Part shown: positions 42,478 through 52,241 of the stretch, in pieces
How the letters are laid out: every line of letters begins with the position of its first letter
How positions within the stretch are numbered: the stretch's first letter is position 1
Assembly (NCBI GenBank): GCA_020072785.1
Contig: JAIQGG010000005.1
Location: 118,181-182,180 of the forward strand
DNA from: Terriglobia bacterium
GTDB lineage: Bacteria; Acidobacteriota; Terriglobia; Acidiferrales; UBA7541
Direction: 5' to 3'
DNA: 64,000 bases
Notes under the pieces: generated by a model
What the model saw: the letters and a program-made list of their open reading frames with translations, nothing else
Told to the model about the DNA's origin: nothing
The model's database searches: none
Position numbers and translations under genes: made by a program

Positions 42478-43506
42478 TCAATCCTGTACGGTATAGATCC
42501 ATATCTCGGCACCGTGATCGGCCCGCGCCGGAACGGCCAGGAAGAAGCGATCGAAGCCCTTTCTTCCTTTTCCAAAGTAACCGGCAGTGCGCGCGCCTAG
42601 GGACGAGGGCACCTTGGTGAGAAGCTGGTAGTGATCGGCGTCCTTCTCTTGAAATACGCTGATATAACCCTCTGCCCCCGGAATGTAAACGCGCTGGCGC
42701 GCGGAATCGTAGAACACTTCATCCGCTTCCTGGACGCAGGGGAGCGTGGCGACCACGCGGCCGGAATTGGTGTCCAGCACGACCAGGCTGGCCGGCTGAT
42801 GCGTGACGACAAACAAGCGGTGCTCCGCCTCATCCAGCGCCATGGGAAAGTTCTGCTCCACGGTCAAAGGCCACCGCGTAATCGCACGGGTGCTGCGGTT
42901 GATCACCGCGACCTGCTTCAAATCCGGTAGATTCACGTAAATATTGGGGCCCGACTTCTCCAGCTGGAAGGATTCGGGATGGGCGCCCAGGACATATTCC
43001 TCCTTCAGCCGCTCGTTGGTCGTGGCATCGACCATTCCGATGGCGCCGGTTTCGTCCTCGCCATAGCCGACATAGACCCGCTTCGTCGCCGAGTCGTAGC
43101 GCAGGTTATCAACGTCACCATGGAAATCGATGGTTTTGATCAAATCAAAGGAAATTCCGTCATAGATGTACAGCTTGCCCTTGCTGCTGCCGACAAAAAG
43201 CTTCTTTGTCTCCGGAGAGTAGGCTATGCCTTGCGGATTCGGCACCCCGCTGATGCTGTGCGCGCGGATTCTGGCGCTGATGTCGATGACCTCTACCGTA
43301 TTGTTGCCCAGCGCGGAAATAAAGAACTGGTTCCGGCCGTCGTAACCCGAATGGTCGAATCGTCCCTGCACACCCGGAAGAGGGATGGCTTCCGTCAGGA
43401 CAAGCGGCTGCGGACGATCCCCTGGCGCTCCTTCTTGCGCGCCTACTTGCGCCGCGAATCCCGCAACCAACGCAACTCCCATGCACAACCTGCAAATCTT
43501 CGTCAT
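42478..43506 (-). CDS. Secreted YVTN-type beta-propeller protein (copy B)
   Basis: A 342-residue protein with a Sec signal peptide (about 1-23, ending QVGAQE) and repeated blades: QFFISALGNNTVEVIDISA, KLFVGSSKGKLYIYDG, RVYVGYGEDETGAIGMVD, RLFVVTHQPASLVVLDT and RVYIPGAEGYISVFQ. GGAGG precedes the ATG. It is divergent from the hydrolase at 43682. Related in architecture to the propeller at 32488-33447. No catalytic motif is seen. Confidence 0.8.
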   Translation of the reverse strand: MTKICRLCMGVALVAGFAAQVGAQEGAPGDRPQPLVLTEAIPLPGVQGRFDHSGYDGRNQFFISALGNNTVEVIDISARIRAHSISGVPNPQGIAYSPETKKLFVGSSKGKLYIYDGISFDLIKTIDFHGDVDNLRYDSATKRVYVGYGEDETGAIGMVDATTNERLKEEYVLGAHPESFQLEKSGPNIYVNLPDLKQVAVINRSTRAITRWPLTVEQNFPMALDEAEHRLFVVTHQPASLVVLDTNSGRVVATLPCVQEADEVFYDSARQRVYIPGAEGYISVFQEKDADHYQLLTKVPSSLGARTAGYFGKGRKGFDRFFLAVPARADHGAEIWIYTVQD

Positions 43507-43579
43507 TCTGGCCTCCGTGCCAAACCCGCGAACGAGCTCATTTCTTCCGAATAAGCCTCAAGACCATACAGCGCAGCGC

Positions 43580-43608
43580 TTGACGGGTCAATGCCCCGGT
43601 GATAGAAG
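43580..43608 (+). promoter_or_regulatory. Predicted promoter of the alpha/beta hydrolase pair
   Basis: TTGACG (43580-43585), 17 nt, TAGAAG (43603-43608), about 75 nt upstream of the hydrolase ATG at 43682. The -10 is only moderately conserved. Confidence 0.4.
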
Positions 43609-43681
43609 CGCAAGACGGATGCACTGGCGGATACATACCAGAGCGTCTTGTCCATCGTTGTGTAAACTGCGGAGGTCGCTG

Positions 43682-44722
43682 ATGAAACTCCACTTTGCAC
43701 TCAAAGCCGTCACCTTGTTTGCTCTCCTGGCCGCATTCCTTACGGCTCCGCACCTCTCCCTGCTCACCCACGCCCAGCTCAGTACCGGGAAGCCGCCCGC
43801 CGAATCGATCGCTACGCATGGCTACGTGGTCGCTACCAAACCCATCAAAGGCTCGGCCATCCCGGCGGAATACACCCTGGTGCTGACGCGGGACGAGATC
43901 TACGTACCCATCGCCATTCGTAAGCCAGAAGGCAACGGGCCCTTCCCCGTCATCACCATGGCTTCCGGCGAGGGGCGCGAAGGCATGAAAAAAGTCGAGC
44001 AGTTGACGGAAAGCCTGGCGCAGATGCAGGACCGCATGCTCGCGCGGGGCTACGTCGTGGTCACCATCAACTACCGCAACGAAATCCCGTACGAGTACGA
44101 GCACGCCAAGCCGCCGCAAAATCTCCCCGACAGCATCAGCGGAGAGCGCCGCATGCTGAAATCGGGCCCGACGCTCGACCACGAGGACTTGATCGCCATC
44201 CTTCGCTATCTCCAGTCCCTGCCCTATGTGGATAAGGACGCCGTCGGCTCGATGGGCGTCAGTCACAGCGGCGAGATGATCCTGAAGGCGGCGAGCGAAT
44301 ACACTTTCGGAGCCGGCGTGTGCATCGAACCCGCCGCGCATGAGTTTCTGACGATCGACACGGGCCCGACGGCGCCCCGCAAGGATACCGAGATCCAATT
44401 CAATGACATCGAAGTCGTCCGGAAGAGAGCCAATAAGGCAGAGGCGATGGAGCGCATCCAGCGCATTCACACCCCCATCCTCGTCTTCGGCCGCGATACG
44501 GATCACCAGCAGGGCGTTTTCAAGCTGACCTACGAGTGGATGAAAGAAGCCGGCAAGGACGTGGCCTGGCAAAGCTTCGACCACCCTGTCCACGGCTACG
44601 TATTCATCTACCCCCAGAAAGACGGCTCCTACAAGCCCGATGAGATCCAGAAAAAGGCCTTCGATATATTCATGGATTATTTCGACAAGCACCTGAAGCA
44701 TTCGCACGCGGCGGCCCAGTAA
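43682..44722 (+). CDS. Secreted alpha/beta hydrolase (dienelactone hydrolase/acyl-peptidase-like)
   Basis: A 346-residue protein with a Sec signal peptide (about 1-31). The nucleophile elbow is SMGVSHSGEM with Ser194; the usual second Gly of GxSxG is Ser, a tolerated small residue. Candidate Asp and His are in GRDTDHQQG and DHPVHGYVF. GGAGG is 7 nt before the ATG. It is 46 nt upstream of a second alpha/beta hydrolase on the same strand. Substrate unknown. Confidence 0.82.
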   Translation: MKLHFALKAVTLFALLAAFLTAPHLSLLTHAQLSTGKPPAESIATHGYVVATKPIKGSAIPAEYTLVLTRDEIYVPIAIRKPEGNGPFPVITMASGEGREGMKKVEQLTESLAQMQDRMLARGYVVVTINYRNEIPYEYEHAKPPQNLPDSISGERRMLKSGPTLDHEDLIAILRYLQSLPYVDKDAVGSMGVSHSGEMILKAASEYTFGAGVCIEPAAHEFLTIDTGPTAPRKDTEIQFNDIEVVRKRANKAEAMERIQRIHTPILVFGRDTDHQQGVFKLTYEWMKEAGKDVAWQSFDHPVHGYVFIYPQKDGSYKPDEIQKKAFDIFMDYFDKHLKHSHAAAQ

Positions 44723-44768
44723 TGCATGATCCCGTGTGCACCGGCCGGGATGGGGGAGTGGACGAACC

Positions 44769-45836
44769 ATGTTGATCACCCATGACGCCTCTGGCGTCCT
44801 CGCACAGTCTCGCTGCTGGCCTCCACTGCGGGGAGTGAAAATTCTCGCGCTGGCCGCTCTGCTTCTCTTCGCCCTGCCGGGCGAGCAAGCCTGGGCGGCG
44901 AACGCCAAAGAAGACGGCTCGATCGCCGGCCTTACGGCGAAGCTGGTTGACGTCCATGGCGTCCGGACGCGGTACTACGAGATGGGTCAGGGCGAGCCGC
45001 TCGTGCTGGTGCACGGCGAAGGCTGGTCCGGCCACTCCAGCGCCAACACCTGGTCCAAAAACATTCCGGGGCTGGCCCAGCGCTTCCACGTCTTCGCGCC
45101 GGATAAACTCGCCTCCGGCATGACCGGCAATCCCCTGGACGACAAGGACTACAACATCCAGGGGGAAGTCGAGCACCTCTACCAGTTCATCCAGACCCTG
45201 CATCTCGGAAAAGTGCATCTCATCGGCCAGTCGCGTGGCGGCGGCTGCGCTTTCTTTCTGGCCGTGGCGCATCCGGAGATCGTCAGGACTTTAGTCATCA
45301 TCGACAGCCTCACGGCCGCACCGGACGGCCCCAACACCCGCCAGGAAGCTTTGGCCAAGTGTCCCAAGGAGCCCGATTGGGTGGAGTGGAAGTGCCGGCT
45401 CCAAGCTATCTCCTTCCTGCCCGACGCCGCTTTCGACGACGAGTTCTGGGAGGCCGGAAAATATATGGCCAGCCTGCCGAAATCGCTGGAAACCGCAGCG
45501 AAGGTCAAAGCCGGCGCCGGCGAGCCGCTGGCTTCACAATTCAAAGAGTGGAAAAAGACGGTGCACGAGCGCGTGAAAAACGAAGGCCTTTTGCAGATGC
45601 CCGTGCTGCTCTATTGGGGACGCAATGATCCCTCGGCCGTTCTGGCACGGGGATTGGATCTCTTCGACATCATCGCGGAGAAAAACCAACGTACGCGGAT
45701 GTTCATCACAAACAAGGCCGGCCATTTTCACTATCGGGAATATCCGGCAGAGTTCAATCAGAACGTCATCCACTTCATCGACTACTGGGAGCATCAGCCG
45801 GCGGGAACGCCGACCGCGGCAGCAAAAAGTTTTTGA
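44769..45836 (+). CDS. Secreted alpha/beta hydrolase (meta-cleavage-product hydrolase-like)
   Basis: About 355 residues from the ATG at 44769. The oxyanion motif is LVHGEGWSGH, the nucleophile Ser155 is in LIGQSRGGG, and the catalytic His is probably in NKAGHFHY. This layout is that of C-C bond hydrolases and haloperoxidase-like esterases. A hydrophobic stretch ending LPGEQAWAA looks like a signal peptide but begins about 22 residues in, so a GTG at about 44836 could be the true start. It follows the previous hydrolase and converges with the second molybdenum hydroxylase gene. Confidence 0.8.
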   Translation: MLITHDASGVLAQSRCWPPLRGVKILALAALLLFALPGEQAWAANAKEDGSIAGLTAKLVDVHGVRTRYYEMGQGEPLVLVHGEGWSGHSSANTWSKNIPGLAQRFHVFAPDKLASGMTGNPLDDKDYNIQGEVEHLYQFIQTLHLGKVHLIGQSRGGGCAFFLAVAHPEIVRTLVIIDSLTAAPDGPNTRQEALAKCPKEPDWVEWKCRLQAISFLPDAAFDDEFWEAGKYMASLPKSLETAAKVKAGAGEPLASQFKEWKKTVHERVKNEGLLQMPVLLYWGRNDPSAVLARGLDLFDIIAEKNQRTRMFITNKAGHFHYREYPAEFNQNVIHFIDYWEHQPAGTPTAAAKSF

Positions 45837-45852
45837 AGATGCCGGAGTTATC

Positions 45853-48117
45853 TCAGACCAGTTTTGCCCGCGAGAGCGGCAATTCCCGGATCCGCTTCCC
45901 CGTCGCCGCGAAGATGGCGTTGCACAGCGCCGGCGCAAACGGCGGAACAGCGGGCTCGCCCGCTCCTGCCGGTGGTGCATCACTGGGCACGAGATGAACA
46001 TGCGTTTCGGCCGGCGTCTCTTTCATCCGCGCCACCGGATAGTTATGAAAATTAGACTGATCGATTACACCGTTCGTCGCCGTAATCTCTCCCATTAGCG
46101 CCAGGCTTGCGCCGAAGACGGCCGAGCCTTCGACCTGGGCGCGCACCCGTTCGGGATTGACCACTGTTCCGGCATCAAAGGCCGTATCCACGCGCCGAAT
46201 CCGGATCTCCCCGCGGCCGCTCACGTCCACGCGGACCACCGTGGCCGCATAAGTGAGAAAGCACCGGTGCACCGCCAGGCCCATGCCCGAGCCCTGGCCG
46301 AGTTTCTGCTGGCCCCAGCCCGCTTTCTCCGCTGCCAGCTCCAGCACGCGCCGCAGACGAGCCGTGTCGATCGGGTATTTTTCGTAGGGCGCGCCATAGT
46401 TGGGATAGTCCGCAGGCAGGGCGTTGCGCTCGAGGATGCGGTCCGGCCCCAGCAGCGCCAGCAGATACTCCAGGCTGTCGCGCCCGGCGGCGTGCGCCAG
46501 TTCGTCCGCAAACGATTGCACCGCAAACGCATGATAGACGTTGCCCACCGAACGCAGCCATCCGATCCGCACGTGCGCTTTCGCGGCACCGTTTTCCACG
46601 CGCAGATTGGGAATCGCGAAGGGTACGTCGCACAGGCCGTGATTCAAATCGCGGGGAAGTCCGTACACCGCGTTTACATCGTTCATGGAATTGATCGGCG
46701 GGAATGCCGAGCGATGCAGCCAAGCCGTCGGTTTTCCGTCCGGGCCCAGCGCGGCCTTCAGGTACATCGCGGCCACCGTATGGTAGTAGTCGAAATGCAG
46801 ATCGTCCTCGCGCGTCCAGACCACTTTGACCGGCCGGCCCGTCTGGCGGGAGAGGAGGGCGGCTTCCACCGCGTAGTCCGGCTTCGATTTTCGCCCGAAG
46901 CCCCCGCCGAGAAACGTGACGTGGCAGAGCACGTCTTCATTCTTGATTCCCAGCGCCTTGGCGACCGCTCCTTGCACAGCCTGCGGGTTCTGCGTGCACA
47001 CCCACGCCGTCACTTTCCCGTCGCGGTACTCGGCCACTGCCGCAGGCGGCTCCATCGGAGCGTGCGCCAAATGCGGCGCGTAATACTCCGCTTCCACCAC
47101 TTTGCCGCCCTTGGAGAATTCCGCATCCACATCCCCGGAGTTGCGAACCACCTTGCACGGCTTGCGCACCGTCTCCTGCAGTTCCCTCTTGTAAGTGTCC
47201 GAGTTGTAACTCGCATTGGCCCCGTGATCCCACTCGATCTTCAGCTTCTTGCGGCCTTGCATGGCTGACCATGTGCTTTCCGCCAGAACGGCCACGCCCC
47301 CCAGCGCCTGAAACCCGTGCGGCGGTGTGAACGGTTCGATCGGAACAACCTGGCGCACGCCCGCGACGCCGAGTGTTTCCTTGTCGTCCAGGGACTTGAT
47401 CTTTCCTCCAAGAACCGGCGGCCGCTCGAGCGAAGCGTACAGCATGCCGTCTACGCGCATGTCCTGGCCGAACATCGCCTTGCCCGAACAGAGCTCCGTG
47501 ATGTCGTAGTTCTTTGCTTCTTTTCCGATGTAGCGCCACTCGCTTCTGGCTTTCAGCGCTACTTCTTCTTTCTCCGGCACTGGCAGTTTTGCGGCCGCCG
47601 GCGCCAGTTCGCCGTATCCAATCTTCCGTCCCGTTGGCCGGTGCACGACGACGTGCAGTTCGGAGGCGCATTCGGCCACCGGCACGTTCCACTGCAGCGC
47701 CGCAGCGTTCACCAGCATCCTGCGAGCGCTGGCTCCGGCCAGACGCATCACGTCGAAGAATAATCGAACCGATTTCGAGCCATCGGTGTCCTGCGTCCCG
47801 TATTTCGGATCGCCCACCGCCTGTTCAATCCGCACGCGGGTCCAGTCGGCATCCAGTTCATCGGCCACCACGCGCGGCAGCGACGTCCGGATTCCCGTGC
47901 CCATCTCGGAGCGGTGCGCGATGATGCTTACGCTCCCGTCACGAGCAATGGCCAGATAGACATTCGGCTGGAAAGCCATTCCCTCCGGCAGTCCCGACGA
48001 GCCGGATTGGGCGGCCCAGAGAGTCTCCGGATACGCACGGACGCACAACACCAGCGCTCCGGCCGAGACCATTCCCTGCAGAAATCCGCGGCGGCTGACG
48101 TTTTCGATTCTGTTCAT
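45853..48117 (-). CDS. Orphan Tat-exported molybdenum hydroxylase large subunit (IorB-like)
   Basis: A 754-residue xanthine-dehydrogenase-family molybdopterin subunit with a clear Tat signal, ENVSRRGFLQGMVSAGALVL. Cofactor motifs include GGGFGRKSKPDYAVEAALLS and VVWTREDDL; the catalytic Glu is in AGAGEPAVPPFAPALCNAI. GGGAGG lies just before the ATG. Unlike the 16216-18381 system, no [2Fe-2S] small subunit is next to it. It may share the other small subunit, use one elsewhere, or pass electrons through the cytochrome encoded 65 nt upstream. Substrate unknown. Confidence 0.88.
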   Translation of the reverse strand: MNRIENVSRRGFLQGMVSAGALVLCVRAYPETLWAAQSGSSGLPEGMAFQPNVYLAIARDGSVSIIAHRSEMGTGIRTSLPRVVADELDADWTRVRIEQAVGDPKYGTQDTDGSKSVRLFFDVMRLAGASARRMLVNAAALQWNVPVAECASELHVVVHRPTGRKIGYGELAPAAAKLPVPEKEEVALKARSEWRYIGKEAKNYDITELCSGKAMFGQDMRVDGMLYASLERPPVLGGKIKSLDDKETLGVAGVRQVVPIEPFTPPHGFQALGGVAVLAESTWSAMQGRKKLKIEWDHGANASYNSDTYKRELQETVRKPCKVVRNSGDVDAEFSKGGKVVEAEYYAPHLAHAPMEPPAAVAEYRDGKVTAWVCTQNPQAVQGAVAKALGIKNEDVLCHVTFLGGGFGRKSKPDYAVEAALLSRQTGRPVKVVWTREDDLHFDYYHTVAAMYLKAALGPDGKPTAWLHRSAFPPINSMNDVNAVYGLPRDLNHGLCDVPFAIPNLRVENGAAKAHVRIGWLRSVGNVYHAFAVQSFADELAHAAGRDSLEYLLALLGPDRILERNALPADYPNYGAPYEKYPIDTARLRRVLELAAEKAGWGQQKLGQGSGMGLAVHRCFLTYAATVVRVDVSGRGEIRIRRVDTAFDAGTVVNPERVRAQVEGSAVFGASLALMGEITATNGVIDQSNFHNYPVARMKETPAETHVHLVPSDAPPAGAGEPAVPPFAPALCNAIFAATGKRIRELPLSRAKLV

Positions 48118-48181
48118 GGGTCCTCCCGGGTGAAAAACAGCCGGGCTGCGAGAGCTAGAGCTTCACGAACTCCCGGCCAGA

Positions 48182-48748
48182 TCAGTTTTTATGGCACGTA
48201 TCACAGACCGTCTTGGCATTGTTCTTTTGATGGCAGTCAATGCAACTGAACATCGTCTTGACGCTGGTGGTCTCCGCCATGGCTTCCATCTGCGCCACCT
48301 GCCCGTGGCACATTTCGCATTTCATGCCCGCCTGCAGATGCGGGCGATGCGCCCAGGTGACGCCCGGGAGCACGGCGTAAATGCGCACCCAGGGAACCGG
48401 CTTCCGGGACTTTGCAAACTCCGCGAGTTTCTGGATGGCCGGCTTGTTCTTGGCAATCGAAGCGTGGCACGACATGCACTTGCTCGTGGCCGGAAACGTC
48501 ATAAGGGTGCCGGGATCGGGATTCGTGTGACAGGCCTTGCACTGCAGGCCGAAGCTCAGATGTTTTTTGTGGCTGAAGGGGATGGGTTGCGCGGGCGGCG
48601 CAGGATGCATCGGGTTATCGGGCACGATCTGCGGAACCGCGGGCGGTGGCCCCGGCGCCTGCGCCGCGAGCGCAACCGCCGTAGACAGGAACATGGACAT
48701 CGCTACGCTGGCTGCCACCCGGGTGAAATTTTCCTTTTTCCCATTCAT
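48182..48748 (-). CDS. Exported pentahaem c-type cytochrome, copy 2
   Basis: A 188-residue paralogue of the protein at 26398-26964. From the ATG at 48748 (GAGG 7 nt upstream) the five CxxCH motifs fall at 70-74, 91-95, 144-148, 169-173 and 182-186, exactly as in copy 1, which supports this start over a GTG two codons earlier. It has a signal peptide (about 10-30). Flanked by the copy-2 FAD oxidoreductase upstream and the orphan molybdenum hydroxylase downstream on the same strand, so it may serve both. Confidence 0.9.
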   Translation of the reverse strand: MNGKKENFTRVAASVAMSMFLSTAVALAAQAPGPPPAVPQIVPDNPMHPAPPAQPIPFSHKKHLSFGLQCKACHTNPDPGTLMTFPATSKCMSCHASIAKNKPAIQKLAEFAKSRKPVPWVRIYAVLPGVTWAHRPHLQAGMKCEMCHGQVAQMEAMAETTSVKTMFSCIDCHQKNNAKTVCDTCHKN

Positions 48749-48853
48749 GCGCACACCTCGTGGATTAATCCTGCTGCCGCCGATCCCATCGGCCGCTCTG
48801 GCCCGTCAACTTTCCCGGTTTCTTCATTGCAGAATCCGCTGCCTGCGCGCGTA

Positions 48854-50524
48854 TCATGCTTTTTTCTTCAGTACTTCCTCTATGCTGGTGCCAAAATCCT
48901 TCAGCATCACCGTCGCCGCATTGCGTCCGGGCGCTCCCGTCACCGAACCTCCGGGATGCGTCGTGGCGCCGGTCTGGTACAGGCCGGGGATTGGCATGCG
49001 GTGCTGCGCCCACCCGGGCATCGGGCGCATGGGGCCGACCTGCGACGCGCTTTGCGCGCCGGCATGCGCGCTGCCGTGCCAGAAATGCGGGTTCATGCGC
49101 TCCAGATCGAGGGGGCTCTCGATGAAGCGCGCGAGGATCTTGTCGTCGGTTAGATTGGGTGCGAAGCGCCGCAAGTATTTCAAATACGCATCGGAGACCT
49201 GGTTCTTGATGACGTCCCAATGCTGCGGATCTTCCTTCAGCTCGTAGGGCTGCCAGCCAAGAACCTTAACCGTATGCATGCCCGCCGGGGCGCGCGACGG
49301 ATCGGCCACGGTGCAGCAGATCACCTGCAGGGAGGGATCCTCGAGAGTGACCACGCCACGGGCATCGTCGTAGGTGCCATGCAACGCCCGCTCCGGAGAA
49401 GCCAGAATGCCCGATTCACAGGGGGAAAGTGTGCCGCCGGAGACGGCGTACTTGGGAGGTTCCGTGGTGGCGTAGTGGGTGACAAACATGGCGTGCTCCG
49501 CCTGCCAGGTATCCACACCATCGATGAAGTCCTGGCCCCACAATTCTCGCGGCGCCATATCCACCAGGTGCTTGATGTGGATCGTGGAAAGCACGGCCTT
49601 CTCGGCCCGGTACGCGCTGCCGTCGTCGCATTCCACCCCCGTGCATCTGCCGTTCTCCACGATCAGCCGCCGCACCCACTTGTTGGTGAGGATCACTCCA
49701 CCGTTGGCCTCGATCACCCGCGCCAGCGCCTGCGTCAAGGCTCCCGATCCGCCCTTGGGAATGGGACGCCCCGAACGCTGCTGTCCCGGCGCCGCGAAGG
49801 CCATCCGCCCAGTCACCGGCGCATCCGCCGGCTCCGCCGACAGATGCGACATATACAGCATGAACGTGCGGCTGTGGTCGTCCTCAAAAGCATCCCGGAT
49901 GATCTCCCAGGCAGACATCGCCAGGCGCCGCTGCCACAGCCTACCGCGCGGGACATCCGCCAGCCGATCGTTGAGCGGCTTTCCGAAGCCGATGGGCGTG
50001 AAGGTCGAAGCACCCAGGATCGACTTGACGGCCTCAAACTCGGTCAGCAAGCGCCGGTAGGCGGCCGCATCTTTTTTGGAAAACTTGGCGAATTCCGCGC
50101 AGGTGCGGTCCAGGTCGCGCCACTGCGTCAGATAGCTGCCGTCGGCAAACGGCACATGGAAGATCGGATCGGGATCGATGTACTCCAGACCGTAATTGCG
50201 CAGCCCGAGTTCATCGTTGCGCAGCATCGGGTTGGCTTGAATGAAGGTGTGCGCCGTGGCGCAGACGTCGTCTTTGAACCCCCGCAGCGTCAGTTCCGCG
50301 GTCTTGACCCCGCCGCCGACTATCGGCCGTCCCTCGAGGACGATGATGCGGTAGCCGGCTTTGGCCAGGTAGGCGGCCGCGGCCAGGCTGTTGTGCCCGG
50401 CACCGGCCACGACGATATCAAAGCGATCGCGCGGAGCCGCTTGCGGCTCCAGAGCGAAAGCGTTGACGGCCAGAGGCGCAATGGCCGCACTCTTCACAAA
50501 GCCGCGCCGCGTCATCTTGCTCAT
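48854..50524 (-). CDS. Tat-exported FAD-dependent oxidoreductase, copy 2
   Basis: A 556-residue paralogue of the protein at 27064-28737. From the ATG at 50524 (GGGAGG 6 nt upstream) the Tat signal MSKMTRRGFVKSAAIAPLA and the flavin motif GAGHNS (41-46) align residue for residue with copy 1. An in-frame codon nine residues earlier would spoil that match. The two diverge in the middle (for example FMLYMSHLSAEP here versus FMIWMAYQTVVP), suggesting different substrates. No regulator gene accompanies this copy. Confidence 0.86.
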   Translation of the reverse strand: MSKMTRRGFVKSAAIAPLAVNAFALEPQAAPRDRFDIVVAGAGHNSLAAAAYLAKAGYRIIVLEGRPIVGGGVKTAELTLRGFKDDVCATAHTFIQANPMLRNDELGLRNYGLEYIDPDPIFHVPFADGSYLTQWRDLDRTCAEFAKFSKKDAAAYRRLLTEFEAVKSILGASTFTPIGFGKPLNDRLADVPRGRLWQRRLAMSAWEIIRDAFEDDHSRTFMLYMSHLSAEPADAPVTGRMAFAAPGQQRSGRPIPKGGSGALTQALARVIEANGGVILTNKWVRRLIVENGRCTGVECDDGSAYRAEKAVLSTIHIKHLVDMAPRELWGQDFIDGVDTWQAEHAMFVTHYATTEPPKYAVSGGTLSPCESGILASPERALHGTYDDARGVVTLEDPSLQVICCTVADPSRAPAGMHTVKVLGWQPYELKEDPQHWDVIKNQVSDAYLKYLRRFAPNLTDDKILARFIESPLDLERMNPHFWHGSAHAGAQSASQVGPMRPMPGWAQHRMPIPGLYQTGATTHPGGSVTGAPGRNAATVMLKDFGTSIEEVLKKKA

Positions 50525-50589
50525 GCCATGCCTCCCGTGAAACGCGCGCATTCTAGCACGTTCGCGCCAATTGCACTCTTAGGCAAGCG

Positions 50590-51894
50590 TCAAGCGAGAT
50601 TGCGCCGCAGGGTCTCGCGATCCAGTTCCTTTTCCCAGCGGGCGACGACGAGAGTGGCGACGCCATTGCCGATCATGTTCACCAGGCCGCGGAACATGCT
50701 CATGAAGCGGTCAATGCCCAGAACCAGGGCCATGCCCGCCACGGGGATGGTCGGCACGACCATCAGCGTGCCCACCAGGGCGATGAACGAGGCGCCCTGC
50801 ACGCCGCTCGCGCCCTTGGAAGTGAGCGTGGCCACGGCCAGGATGGTGATCTGCTGCATCACCGTCAGATGGATATTGGTGGCCTGGGCCACAAAGAGGG
50901 CCGCCAGCGTCATGTACAGGCTGCTGCCGTCGGTGTTGAAGGTGTAGCCCGTGGGCACCACGAGCCCCACGAGCGGCTTCGAGCAGCCGAGCTTTTCCAG
51001 CTTGGCCATCAAGGTGGGCAGCGCCGTCTCCGACGAGCTGGTGGCCAGCACCAGCAGAATTTCTTCCTTGATGTACACGAGGAACTTGACGATGTTGAAG
51101 CCCGCGACCCGGGCAATCGCGCCGAGAATGATGAGCACGAAAAGAATTGAGGTGATGTAGAACGTGGCGATCAGCTTCGCCAGCGGTCCGAGCGAGGCGA
51201 GGCCGTATTTGCCGACGGTAAAAGCCATGGCGCCGAAAGCGCCAATGGGCGCGAGGCGCATCAGAATATTGACCACGCCGAAGACCGCATGCATCAGGGC
51301 GTCGAAGAGATCAACGAGCGGCTTGCAGCGCTGACCGATGCTGGAGAGCGCGAAGCCGAACAGAACAGCGACAAGCAGGACTTCCAGAATGTCGCCCTTG
51401 GCGAAGGCGTCCACCACGGTGGTGGGAATAATGTGCATCAGGAATTCCGTGACGCTCTGCGCCTTGGCGGCGCCGGCATAGTCGGCCACGGCCTTGGCAT
51501 CCAGTCCGGCGGGATTGACGTTGAAGCCGCCGCCGGGCTTGACCACGTTGCCGACGACCAGACCGATCAGCAGGGCCACCGTGGAAACGATCTCGAAATA
51601 CAGCAGAGCCTTGCCGCCGACCCGCCCGACTTTCTTCATATCCTGCATGCCGGCGATGCCGGAGACGACGGTGCAGAAAATGATCAGGGTGATGATCATG
51701 GTGATCAGGCGGATAAAGGCGTCACCGAGGGGCTTCATGGCGATGGCTTTAGCCGGACTGAAGTAACCCAGGGCTACGGCCACAACGATGGCCAGCAGCA
51801 CCTGAACCCACAGACTCGCGTAAAACGGTTTCTTGGGTGCTTCCGGCTCCTCGGCGGCGAGGGCAGGCGACTGCGAAGCGCTGAAAAATCCCAT
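50590..51894 (-). CDS. Dicarboxylate/amino acid:cation symporter (DctA/GltP family), copy 2
   Basis: A 434-residue inner-membrane symporter paralogous to 14772-16082. It keeps the family motifs [30 protein letters not shown] and [20 protein letters not shown] precedes the ATG. It is 65 nt upstream of the FAD oxidoreductase on the same strand, so it may be the first gene of a symporter/FAD oxidoreductase/cytochrome/molybdenum hydroxylase unit (51894 down to 45853). Confidence 0.92.
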   Translation of the reverse strand: MGFFSASQSPALAAEEPEAPKKPFYASLWVQVLLAIVVAVALGYFSPAKAIAMKPLGDAFIRLITMIITLIIFCTVVSGIAGMQDMKKVGRVGGKALLYFEIVSTVALLIGLVVGNVVKPGGGFNVNPAGLDAKAVADYAGAAKAQSVTEFLMHIIPTTVVDAFAKGDILEVLLVAVLFGFALSSIGQRCKPLVDLFDALMHAVFGVVNILMRLAPIGAFGAMAFTVGKYGLASLGPLAKLIATFYITSILFVLIILGAIARVAGFNIVKFLVYIKEEILLVLATSSSETALPTLMAKLEKLGCSKPLVGLVVPTGYTFNTDGSSLYMTLAALFVAQATNIHLTVMQQITILAVATLTSKGASGVQGASFIALVGTLMVVPTIPVAGMALVLGIDRFMSMFRGLVNMIGNGVATLVVARWEKELDRETLRRNLA

Positions 51895-52241
51895 TGGTCG
51901 GTCCTCTCAAGTGTGACCGCAAAGCGGTCAACCGTTCCTGCAAACGTTCGTTTCCGATTCCAAGCTGGCTCCGTTCGGGGGAGACCAACAGTATGCAGAC
52001 ACCTCGAGTAACGAGACTTTGCCCGATGCACGTCAGAAGCAAATTCACACGCATCGAGGCTCAATCCCGCTGACCGAAGGCACTACACTCCGCCACCTTC
52101 TGGAATTGGGTTCCGATGGTGCCAACTGGGGCGCCGCAGCGCAACTATTTTCTGTCTGCGTCCGGCGGAGACGCCCGCGGAGATCGCAAGAAGGGCCCGC
52201 GGGAGGAGAACGGCGTGACGCCGGAGGGCCCGGGGGCGCAT
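51895..52241. other. Spacer between divergent symporter and ilv operon
   Basis: No gene, tRNA or known RNA recognised. It contains the symporter's ribosome-binding region at the left edge and, near 52200-52240, a G/C-rich stretch with a small palindrome CGGCGTGACGCCG. The ilv promoter lies immediately to the right. Confidence 0.5.
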
